Source of the DNA: DAOPYE01 sp035352715
GTDB taxonomy: Bacteria > Acidobacteriota > Holophagae > Holophagales > Holophagaceae
Assembly: GCA_035352715.1 (NCBI GenBank)
Contig: DAOPYE010000002.1
Span: 1-61,394 of the forward strand
DNA length: 61,394 bases
Direction of reading: 5' to 3'
Shown one piece after another: positions 1 to 6,819 of this stretch. Position numbers and translations under genes: made by a program. The notes under the pieces were generated by a model. The model was given only the letters and a program-made list of their open reading frames with translations, made no database searches and was not told where the DNA came from. How positions within the stretch are numbered: the stretch's first letter is position 1; the number at the start of each line of letters is the position of its first letter.

Positions 1-945
1 CAGGCCGAACTCAATATGCAGGATCTGGATCTCAATCAACTGGTGGAGGACATGGCTGGTCTGCTGCGGGCGACTGTTTCGCGGAAGATCAAGCTGAACC
101 TCGATCTTGAAAAGGGTATGCCCCGGTTCAGGGGGGATGTGGTCCAGATCCAGCAGGTCATCGTGAACCTCGTGACCAATTCGGTGGAAGCCATCGGCGA
201 TGCGGACGGCCAGATCGATGTCGTCACCGAAGCCCAGGAACTGAGTTCGTCGTTCATCGCAGAACACTTGCCAACCCAGGTGCTTCCGCCCGGGCCCTAC
301 CTCTCGCTCTGCATCTCAGATACGGGTTGTGGCATGGATGCGGGGCTGCTGGGCCGGATCTTTGATCCCTTCTTCAGCACCAAGAGTCTGGGGCGCGGGC
401 TTGGGCTTTCCACGCTCCTGGGCACGCTTCGCAGTCATCGTGCCGGCGTCTTGATCCAGACCCGGCCGGGGCAGGGCAGCCAATTCACGCTGTTCTTCCC
501 GGTGGTGTCATCACCTGCTTTGGCCGTCGACGCGGTGGCAGAGGGGTCGGCACCTGCGCTGACCCCGCGGCGCATCCTGGTGGTGGATGACGAGCCAGGT
601 GTGCGGGAAGCCATACGCGAGATGCTTGAATCGGAAGGGCTATCGGTCACCGAAGCCGGGAACGGCCTGGTGGCCCTGAATTGCCTGGACGCGGGTTCGC
701 CGGTGGATGTGGTGCTGTTGGATCTCACCATGCCGCGCATGGGCGGGGTCGAAACCTTCTGGGCCATCCGCGAGCGCCTGCCTCACCTGCCGATCCTGTT
801 CACCAGCGGCTATCGGAGCAAAGCCATTGACGCCCTGCCACTGGGCGAGCCCAGCGTTGGTTTCATCCAGAAACCCTACCAAATCGCCGAGCTGCACCGC
901 GCGTTATCGGATCTAATGGGTAAGGTGGAGACTGCGCGCGCATGA
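1..945 (+). CDS. Hybrid sensor histidine kinase with C-terminal receiver (5' end outside window)
   Basis: The frame is open from base 1, so the gene starts upstream and only its C-terminal part is seen. The first Met in frame, at 16, is unlikely to be the start. Visible are the end of the dimerisation region, then an HATPase_c domain with the N box (NLVTNSVEAIGD), G1 box (DTGCGMD), F box (FDPFFSTKS) and G2 box (GRGLGLS). A complete receiver follows, with the acidic pair (VVDDEP), phospho-acceptor Asp (LLDLTMP) and conserved Lys (IQKPYQ). The protein would autophosphorylate on an unseen His and pass phosphate to its own receiver or to one of the two response regulators downstream. Its stop overlaps the next start by four bases (ATGA), so the two are probably translationally coupled. 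The sensory input domain is not in the window. Confidence 0.93.
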   Translation, partial: QAELNMQDLDLNQLVEDMAGLLRATVSRKIKLNLDLEKGMPRFRGDVVQIQQVIVNLVTNSVEAIGDADGQIDVVTEAQELSSSFIAEHLPTQVLPPGPYLSLCISDTGCGMDAGLLGRIFDPFFSTKSLGRGLGLSTLLGTLRSHRAGVLIQTRPGQGSQFTLFFPVVSSPALAVDAVAEGSAPALTPRRILVVDDEPGVREAIREMLESEGLSVTEAGNGLVALNCLDAGSPVDVVLLDLTMPRMGGVETFWAIRERLPHLPILFTSGYRSKAIDALPLGEPSVGFIQKPYQIAELHRALSDLMGKVETARA

Positions 946-1760
946 AATGGGTATTGATCACAGGGTGTTCTTCGGGCATCGGGCGGGCCTTGGTCGGGGC
1001 GTTCCGGGCAGCGGGATGGGGTGTTGTCGCGACGGCTCGGAATCCTGAGCGCCTGGCCGAGCTGGGACCGGGCCCGGATCTGAGGATCCTCGCCTTGGAT
1101 GTGACGGATGCCGCGAGCATCTGCGCCGCCGTGGCGGCGTGCTCCGATCTGGATTTGACAGCGCTTGTCAATAACGCGGGCTATGGCCAGATGGGGCCCC
1201 TCGAGCTGCTGAAATCCGAGGAGTTGCGGACCCAGCTCGAGACGAACGTCATCGGGCTTCATGCCGTCACGGTCGCTTTCCTGCCCCTGCTGCGGAAAAA
1301 CTCTGGCGCGCGCATCGTCCACATTGCTTCGGTACTGGGGCGGCTTTCCATTCCCATGGCCGGGGCCTACAACGCCTCGAAACACGCGGTCGTGGCGCTG
1401 GGCGAGACCCTGCGCGTGGAGATTGGACGCGAGATCCCCGTCATCCTGGTCGAGCCGGGTTCCGTCCGCACCGAATTCCGGAACACGCTGGTGAACGCCT
1501 GGGGCGATCTCCCCAAGCGGGCCGAGGGGACGCCCTACCACGCCGCGATCGACACCTATCGGCGCCAGCGGGAAGCCTTTGCCGCAGAACATGGGCTGCC
1601 CGCCGAAGCCTGTGCGCAGCGGATCGTCCGGGCGGTGAACGCCCGCCGACCGCCCCGTCGGCTTGTGGTGGGAAGTGATTCCTATTGGGGCCAAGTGGCC
1701 CATCGCATCCTGCCCGCATGGCTCTTCGAGGCCTTTCTTCGCCGCACTTACGGACTTTGA
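942..1760 (+). CDS. Short-chain dehydrogenase/reductase
   Basis: This is a classical SDR of 272 residues, close to the family norm of 250-280. It has the Rossmann glycine motif TGCSSGIGRA at 8-17, NNAG at 77-80, and the catalytic Ser130, Tyr143 and Lys147 (YNASK). The start codon lies inside the stop region of the upstream kinase (ATGA overlap). It would be a cytoplasmic NAD(P)(H)-dependent oxidoreductase; the C-terminal part resembles the extended-substrate SDRs acting on retinol- or acyl-like compounds, but the substrate cannot be told from sequence. Its position between a sensor kinase and two response regulators is unusual and may only reflect operon insertion. Confidence 0.9.
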   Translation: MKWVLITGCSSGIGRALVGAFRAAGWGVVATARNPERLAELGPGPDLRILALDVTDAASICAAVAACSDLDLTALVNNAGYGQMGPLELLKSEELRTQLETNVIGLHAVTVAFLPLLRKNSGARIVHIASVLGRLSIPMAGAYNASKHAVVALGETLRVEIGREIPVILVEPGSVRTEFRNTLVNAWGDLPKRAEGTPYHAAIDTYRRQREAFAAEHGLPAEACAQRIVRAVNARRPPRRLVVGSDSYWGQVAHRILPAWLFEAFLRRTYGL

Positions 1761-1841
1761 GCGGTGTCCGGAAATATCCATCCGCGCGAAACTATTCTTC
1801 ACGTCGGGATGCTCCGATACACGTCCTGAGCCGAACAACCT

Positions 1842-3260
1842 ATGGATACCTTCCGCGTCCTGATTGTTGATGATGAACCCGAGTTCCGGAATCTCCTGGT
1901 GGAGGCGCTGGAAGGCATCGGCTATTCCGTCGAAGGGGCCGAAAACGGCGAGAGTGCGCTGGAGAAGATCAACCAGCGGCACTTCGCCATCGTGTTCACG
2001 GATCTGAACATGCCGGGCGGCATCTCGGGATTGGACCTGATGCGGGAGATCCAGACGCTGGATCCCAAAACCTTCTGCATCCTGATGACGGGCTACGCCA
2101 CCACCGAATCCGCCATCCAGGCCCTCAAGCGCGGAGCCTACGACTTCATCCAGAAACCGTTCAAGCTCGCGGAACTGGAGGCCAGCCTGATCCGTGCGCT
2201 CGGCCACTACCGCTCCCTGCGCGAGAACGAGCGGTACCAGTCGCGGCTGGAGGAGATGGTGCAGGAGCGGACCCAGGAGATCCTTGGGCTGAAGGAGGAT
2301 ATCGAGCAACTCTTCGACGGCTTCGTGAAAGCTTCCGTGATGGCCATCGAAGCGCGCGACCCGTCCACGTCCGGCCATTCCGCCCGCGTCGCGGATCTGA
2401 CGGTGGGATTGGCGGAAGCCGTCAATCGCACGCCGAACGGCACCTATGGGCATGTCCAGTTCAGCGAACGCCAGATCAAGGAAATCCGCTACGCGAGCCT
2501 GCTGCATGATTTCGGCAAGGTCGGCGTGCGCGAGCAAGTCCTGGTTAAGGCGCGCAAGCTCCAGCCCGAGCGCCTGGAACGCATTCTTCAGCGCTTGTAT
2601 CAGCGGGATATGGAGCGCGCCGTGGCCATGCTGGACCAGGCGCGCCAGGAAGGGCGTGACAGCGGTGGCCTCTCGCTGCAATCGATCCTGGCCGAGCGGC
2701 GCCACGAGACCCAGCGCCTAGTGGATCTCATCCTGCGCTGCAACGAACCCCAGGTCCTGCCTCGCGAGATCGCCGAGGCGATGGACGATCTGGAAAACCT
2801 TCAGTTCCTGCACTGGGAGGGGGGCAGCAAGGCCATCCTGGAGCCCGAGGACATCGCGGCTCTGCGCATTCCCAAGGGCAGTCTCTCCGGGGCAGAGCGC
2901 GACGAGATCAACAGCCACGTCACGCACACCTTCCGCTTCCTGAGCCAGATCCCCTGGACCGATTCCTTCGCTTCGCTCCCCGAGATCGCCTATGCCCATC
3001 ACGAGCGCCTGAACGGCCAGGGCTATCCCCGCGGGCTCAAATCCGATCAGATCCCCGTGCAAAGCAAGCTGATGGCCGTGGCGGATGTCTACGACGCGCT
3101 GGTGGCGGCGGACCGGCCCTACAAGGTGGCCGTCACCGTTCCGCGCAGCCTTGAAATCCTTGATAACGAAGTGAAGAGCGGCCTCCTGGACGCCGAAGCG
3201 TTCCGGATCTTTGTCGACGCCCGGATCTACGAATTGGCGATTCCGAATATCAAGAACTGA
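1842..3260 (+). CDS. Response regulator with HD-GYP (c-di-GMP phosphodiesterase-type) output
   Basis: Residues 1-120 form a receiver domain (Asp54 in FTDLNMPGG, Lys105 in FIQKPFK), followed by a short coiled coil at about 125-160. An HD-GYP domain covers about 165-472, with His222-Asp223 (LHDFGKVGV) and the signature HHERLNGQGYP at 386-396. HD-GYP enzymes hydrolyse cyclic di-GMP to GMP. Two oddities are visible. The usual Asp of HHExxDGxGYP is Asn391. The HD pair and the HHE motif are 164 residues apart, against roughly 60 in the usual family, so there is an insertion of about 100 residues (roughly 236-345) rich in charged helix. The ATG at 1842 is the only good start before the receiver. It is likely the target of the upstream hybrid kinase. 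Confidence 0.9.
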   Translation: MDTFRVLIVDDEPEFRNLLVEALEGIGYSVEGAENGESALEKINQRHFAIVFTDLNMPGGISGLDLMREIQTLDPKTFCILMTGYATTESAIQALKRGAYDFIQKPFKLAELEASLIRALGHYRSLRENERYQSRLEEMVQERTQEILGLKEDIEQLFDGFVKASVMAIEARDPSTSGHSARVADLTVGLAEAVNRTPNGTYGHVQFSERQIKEIRYASLLHDFGKVGVREQVLVKARKLQPERLERILQRLYQRDMERAVAMLDQARQEGRDSGGLSLQSILAERRHETQRLVDLILRCNEPQVLPREIAEAMDDLENLQFLHWEGGSKAILEPEDIAALRIPKGSLSGAERDEINSHVTHTFRFLSQIPWTDSFASLPEIAYAHHERLNGQGYPRGLKSDQIPVQSKLMAVADVYDALVAADRPYKVAVTVPRSLEILDNEVKSGLLDAEAFRIFVDARIYELAIPNIKN

Positions 3261-3310
3261 ATCTGGGCTTTTTGCTTCTCGATATCCTGGTTTCATCCAG
3301 CAGGTGAGCC

Positions 3311-4225
3311 ATGATTCCGGATCCCATCCTTCTCGTTGATGACGAAGCAGAGCTTCGAGAGCCGCTGCGGGATTCCCTGGTGGCCGATGGATACTCGGTC
3401 GAGGACGCCGACAGCGCACAGAATGCGCTCCAGCTCATCGCCCGGAAGCACTATCCCGTCATCCTCACGGATCTGAATATGCCTGGCGGGCCGTCAGGGC
3501 TGGATCTGATCGCTTCCGTGAAGGTGCGGGATCCCGACGCGCTTTGTGTCGTCATTACGGGATATGCGAGCCTGGATGTGGCGATCCGGGCCCTGAAGGG
3601 GGGCGCGTACGACTTCATCCAGAAACCGTTCAAGCTCGCTGAGATCGAGGCGGTCATTGATCGCGCATTGGAACACGCCCGCCTCCTGGTTCAGATCCGG
3701 AGCTACCGGGAGCAGTTGGAACAGCGAGTCATGGAGCGTGCCGACGAGCTCCATGACTTCCACCTAGATGTGCTCGCGCTGAATCGGCTGCTGCTCGACG
3801 CCCAGGGGCAGATGGACGAACAGCCCCTGACCGAGCCCTTCCTTGCTTATTTCCAGGATCGCTACCATCCCGAGGCCCTGGCGATCTTCTTCCCCGGCGA
3901 GGAAGGCCATTGGGAGCGGGTGTCCACGGTTCAGGATCGGCCGTGGTTCGACGTGTCCATCCTCCCGAAAGCGCAAGGCCTGACGGAGCCCATCGATTGG
4001 TTCTGGGCTGGAGGTCACGACGATGCCTACCTGGTGCCGCTGCGGCACCAGGATCATCTGCTCGGCATTCTCTACATCGGTTTCGCCCAGCGGCAGGCCG
4101 TCTTCCAGCTGGATGACCGCACGTTCCTGTTCTGGTGTGCCCAGCTGGAAGCGGCCATCTATGGCCTGCGCTGCGCCCGCAATCTGGCGGTGATGGAGGT
4201 CGCAAAATCCCTGGGCTGGGAGTGA
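3311..4225 (+). CDS. Response regulator with C-terminal GAF-like or unknown output region
   Basis: This 304-residue protein has an N-terminal receiver at about 1-120 (acidic pair DD10-11, Asp54, Lys105). A coiled-coil linker at about 115-150 is followed by a roughly 150-residue C-terminal region with alternating strands and helices that looks like a degenerate GAF domain (PEALAIFFPGEEG... HLLGILYIGF). No DNA-binding, kinase or cyclic-nucleotide output motif is visible. Its receiver resembles that of the gene just upstream in layout and DNA, with phospho-acceptor and Lys at identical positions, so the pair probably arose by duplication. The start ATG at 3311 follows an AGGTGA ribosome-binding site. 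The gap to the upstream gene is 50 bases, consistent with one operon. Confidence 0.85.
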   Translation: MIPDPILLVDDEAELREPLRDSLVADGYSVEDADSAQNALQLIARKHYPVILTDLNMPGGPSGLDLIASVKVRDPDALCVVITGYASLDVAIRALKGGAYDFIQKPFKLAEIEAVIDRALEHARLLVQIRSYREQLEQRVMERADELHDFHLDVLALNRLLLDAQGQMDEQPLTEPFLAYFQDRYHPEALAIFFPGEEGHWERVSTVQDRPWFDVSILPKAQGLTEPIDWFWAGGHDDAYLVPLRHQDHLLGILYIGFAQRQAVFQLDDRTFLFWCAQLEAAIYGLRCARNLAVMEVAKSLGWE

Positions 4226-4310
4226 GCGCCTGCCCGAGATCCTGGTGAGGGGAATCTTTCGCCAGACGGTAGAATGAAGGTTTGCCGCCTGACGTTTGGC
4301 GTTCCCTGTA

Positions 4311-4357
4311 TCAAGGATCACCGCATGAAATACCGCATTGAAACCTGGGGATGCCAG
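4311..4357 (+). repeat. Direct repeat, copy 1: duplicate of the miaB start region
   Basis: These 47 bases match 4484-4530 with a single mismatch (C/T at 4346 versus 4519). They comprise an AAGGA ribosome-binding site, the ATG and ten further codons of miaB. The offset between copies is 173 bases, not a multiple of three. The 126 bases between the copies (4358-4483) have no similarity to the coding region. They include a small hairpin (4400-4406 pairing with 4414-4420). Confidence 0.95.
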
Positions 4358-4501
4358 AACGGGCCCCTCTCCGCGATCGCCCATGGGGCGGGAGCGGGAG
4401 CATGCGTAAAAGGCGCATGCGATCGAGGGGTGGTCCTGTTCATCGGCATTCTCCAAGGGAAGGGCTGTGCGCCAAACATTGCCTCAAGGATCACCGCATG
4501 A
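4325..4501 (+). other. Upstream mini-ORF made from the duplicated miaB start
   Basis: Translation from the first copy of the repeated start gives the first 11 residues of MiaB (through Cys10 and Gln11), then 47 unrelated residues. It stops at a TGA (4499-4501) that overlaps the true miaB ATG (4498) as ATGA. It keeps only one of the six cluster cysteines and cannot be a functional MiaB. It may be a coupling upstream ORF, or simply debris of a duplication or insertion. An in-frame ATG lies further upstream at 4274. Confidence 0.5.
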
Positions 4502-4530
4502 AATACCGCATTGAAACTTGGGGATGCCAG
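4484..4530 (+). repeat. Direct repeat, copy 2: genuine miaB start region
   Basis: This is the second copy of the 47-base repeat, and it runs on into the full miaB reading frame. It carries its own AAGGA ribosome-binding site seven bases before the ATG at 4498. See copy 1 at 4311. Confidence 0.95.
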
Positions 4531-5802
4531 ATGAACGACCACGACAGCGAAAAGCTGGCGGGGATGCTGGCGCGCGAGGGCTATTTGCCCGCAGATTCGG
4601 TGGATGATGCGGATATCGTGGTGCTCAATACCTGCTCCATTCGCGAGAAGGCCGTCCAGAAGGTCTATTCGGAATTGGGGCGATTGCGCGAGGAGAAGAA
4701 GCAGCGCCCGTTGATGATTGGGGTGGCGGGGTGTCTCGCCCAGCAGGATCAGCAGGGCATCTTCAAACGGGCCCCCCAGGTGGATTTCGTGCTGGGAACC
4801 ATGGCCATCCAGAACCTGCCCAAGTTGGTCGCGCAGGTGCGATCGGGGGAGCAGCAGGTTATGGATACCGCCGAATATCCCGACAATCATCTGTTCCCGC
4901 CAGAGGTGACCCAGCGCAAGCCCATGGCCAAGGCGCTGGTGACGATCATCGAGGGTTGTGACCACGCCTGCACGTACTGCGTGGTCCCCACCACTCGCGG
5001 TCCCGAGCGGCACCGGCCCTTTGAGGATGTGATCGGCGAGGTCCAGGCCCTGGTGCGGCGCGGCTATCGCGAGGTCGAGCTGTTGGGCCAGAACGTCAAT
5101 AGCTACGCGGGCGGATGCTCTTTTGCGGAGCTGCTGGATCGCGTCGCCGATATCCCTGGCCTGGAGTGGATCCGCTTCACCACCAGCCATCCCATGAACT
5201 TCACGCCCCAGTTGGCCCACGTCCTCGTGAACAACCCCAAGGTCGCGCCGTTCCTGCATCTTCCCATCCAGAGCGGCAGCGATCGCGTACTGCGTCGCAT
5301 GGGACGCCAATACACGGCGGCCCAGTACCTGGAGCGCCTGGGCTATCTGGGTGAAGGGCGCAGCCGGATCAGTCTGTCCACGGACTTCATCGTGGGGTTT
5401 CCCGGCGAGACGGACGAGGACTTCGAGGACACGATGCGCATCCTCGACCAGGTGGCCTATGACGCTTCCTTCAGCTTCATCTACAGCCCACGCCCGGGAA
5501 CGCCTGCACTCAAGCTGAAGGACGATATTCCTTCAGAGGTGAAATCCGAGCGCCTGGCTCGGCTTCAGGCACGGCAGAACGAACTGACGTTCCAGAGCCA
5601 TCGCCGCCAAGTTGGGCGGATGCTGAAGGCTCGGATCGAAAGCCGTGGCCCCGTGGAGAATGGACACTGGATGGCGAGAACCGGCGAATGGCGCAATGTC
5701 CACCTGTCGGCCCCGGCCAATGCGCAGCTGCCGTTCGGAGAGCTGGTGGATGTCCGCATCGTGGATGCGGCTCCCCATTTTCTCAGGGGCGAACTGGCCT
5801 GA
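4498..5802 (+). CDS. miaB: tRNA-2-methylthio-N6-dimethylallyladenosine synthase MiaB
   Basis: This radical-SAM methylthiotransferase adds the 2-methylthio group to i6A37 of tRNAs reading UNN codons. The 434 residues match the family length. The N-terminal UPF0004 domain holds the auxiliary-cluster cysteines Cys10, Cys46 and Cys79. The radical-SAM motif CDHACTYC supplies Cys154, Cys158 and Cys161. The middle carries the typical LLGQNVNSY and FLHLPIQSGSD motifs, and a C-terminal TRAM domain begins near 375. I chose the ATG at 4498 because only it gives the complete N-terminus; a longer in-frame extension to 4351 is not MiaB-like. The 3' end overlaps the convergent epimerase gene by 20 bases. 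The duplicated start region upstream is discussed separately. Confidence 0.97.
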   Translation: MKYRIETWGCQMNDHDSEKLAGMLAREGYLPADSVDDADIVVLNTCSIREKAVQKVYSELGRLREEKKQRPLMIGVAGCLAQQDQQGIFKRAPQVDFVLGTMAIQNLPKLVAQVRSGEQQVMDTAEYPDNHLFPPEVTQRKPMAKALVTIIEGCDHACTYCVVPTTRGPERHRPFEDVIGEVQALVRRGYREVELLGQNVNSYAGGCSFAELLDRVADIPGLEWIRFTTSHPMNFTPQLAHVLVNNPKVAPFLHLPIQSGSDRVLRRMGRQYTAAQYLERLGYLGEGRSRISLSTDFIVGFPGETDEDFEDTMRILDQVAYDASFSFIYSPRPGTPALKLKDDIPSEVKSERLARLQARQNELTFQSHRRQVGRMLKARIESRGPVENGHWMARTGEWRNVHLSAPANAQLPFGELVDVRIVDAAPHFLRGELA

Positions 5803-6715
5803 GCAAGTCCGCCAGCGCCGCGTCGAAGCGTTCGAAGCGGAAGGCAAACCCTTGGTGGATGGCCTTCCGTGGCAGAACGAACGCGCCTTGCAGCAGCAGC
5901 TCCTTGCCCAGTTCACCGAGCAGGAGCCTCAGGCCCGCGGCGCTGATCCAGGACGGCATGGGCCAGATGGGTCGGTGCAGGGCGTCTGCGATGCATCGAA
6001 CACATTCCGCCTGGGCGATGGGCCAAGGGGCGGCTGCGTTGTAAGCCCCCTGCCACAGCGGGCTTCGGATGGCTTCCAGGATCATTGCCACCAAATCGCT
6101 TGCGTGAATCCAGCTGACGCCCTGTCGGCCTGAGCCGAGCCTGGTGCCCAACCCCAGGCGAACCGGGGCGATCAAGTGGGGCAGGGCACCGCTCTCTCGC
6201 GTCAGCACCACGCCTAGGCGCAGCTTTACCACACGCACCCCGTGGGAGATGGCCTGATCAGCTTCCGCCTCCCAGGCCTGGCAAATGTCCGGCAGGAAAC
6301 CTATTCCTGGGGGCGTCTGCTCGTCCACGGGCTCTGGACCATGGGCGCCGTAATACCCGATGGCGCTGGCGTTCACGAGCGTCAAGGGGCGGTCCGGGAC
6401 CGCGGCCATGGCCTGTACGAGCGCGTGGGTGCTTTGGATCCGGCTTTCCAGAAGCTCCGCCTTGCGTCGCGCCGTCCAGCGATGGTCCGCGATGCCTGCG
6501 CCCGCGAGGTTCACGACGGTATCCACGGCGTCGAGGGCGCTCGGCAGCGCCTTCCATGAGAAGAACCGAACCCCTTCCATGGGCGGGGCCGATGCGGGAT
6601 CGCGCGTCAGGATGCGCGCCTTGATGCCCTCCGCTCGAAGCTTTTGCACGAGGGCTCTTCCCACGAGTCCCGTCCCCCCCGCGATCAGGATGCGCTGGCA
6701 TGAACCCCTTTCCAT
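5783..6715 (-). CDS. TIGR01777-family epimerase/NAD-dependent sugar-nucleotide-like protein
   Basis: The 310-residue protein opens with the Rossmann motif GGTGLVGRAL and continues with NLAGAGIADHRW and NASAIGYYG, hallmarks of the YfcH/TIGR01777 branch of the extended SDR superfamily. The C-terminus matches the DUF1731 tail of that family (LGELGKELLLQGAFVLP). The biochemical role of this family is poorly defined; an NADP-binding epimerase or reductase is the usual annotation. I chose the ATG at 6715 because an AGGAGGAG ribosome-binding site lies just before it; the frame is open further upstream but without homology. It converges on miaB with a 20-base overlap and is separated from hppA by a hairpin. 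Confidence 0.9.
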   Translation of the reverse strand: MERGSCQRILIAGGTGLVGRALVQKLRAEGIKARILTRDPASAPPMEGVRFFSWKALPSALDAVDTVVNLAGAGIADHRWTARRKAELLESRIQSTHALVQAMAAVPDRPLTLVNASAIGYYGAHGPEPVDEQTPPGIGFLPDICQAWEAEADQAISHGVRVVKLRLGVVLTRESGALPHLIAPVRLGLGTRLGSGRQGVSWIHASDLVAMILEAIRSPLWQGAYNAAAPWPIAQAECVRCIADALHRPIWPMPSWISAAGLRLLLGELGKELLLQGAFVLPRKAIHQGFAFRFERFDAALADLLRPVRP

Positions 6716-6774
6716 GGACTCCTCCTGCTCTGGATCAGATTTCGGCAAGGCGACGACGCGGGGAGAGAAACGAA

Positions 6775-6798
6775 GAGCGCCGCATTCCTGCGGCGCTC
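6775..6798 (-). terminator. Probable hppA terminator
   Basis: A perfect 10-base-pair stem (6775-6784 with 6789-6798) has a four-base loop. On the minus strand it is followed by a T-rich tract (TTCGTTTCTC). It lies 21 bases past the hppA stop and before the epimerase ribosome-binding site, so it probably separates the two minus-strand genes. Confidence 0.7.
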
Positions 6799-6819
6799 CT
6801 TGCTCCCATCGCTGGGGGA

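Noticed and set aside
876..2705. 609-codon open frame on the minus strand over the SDR and HD-GYP genes
   Set aside because: The opposing plus-strand genes show clear family motifs; the minus frame has none.
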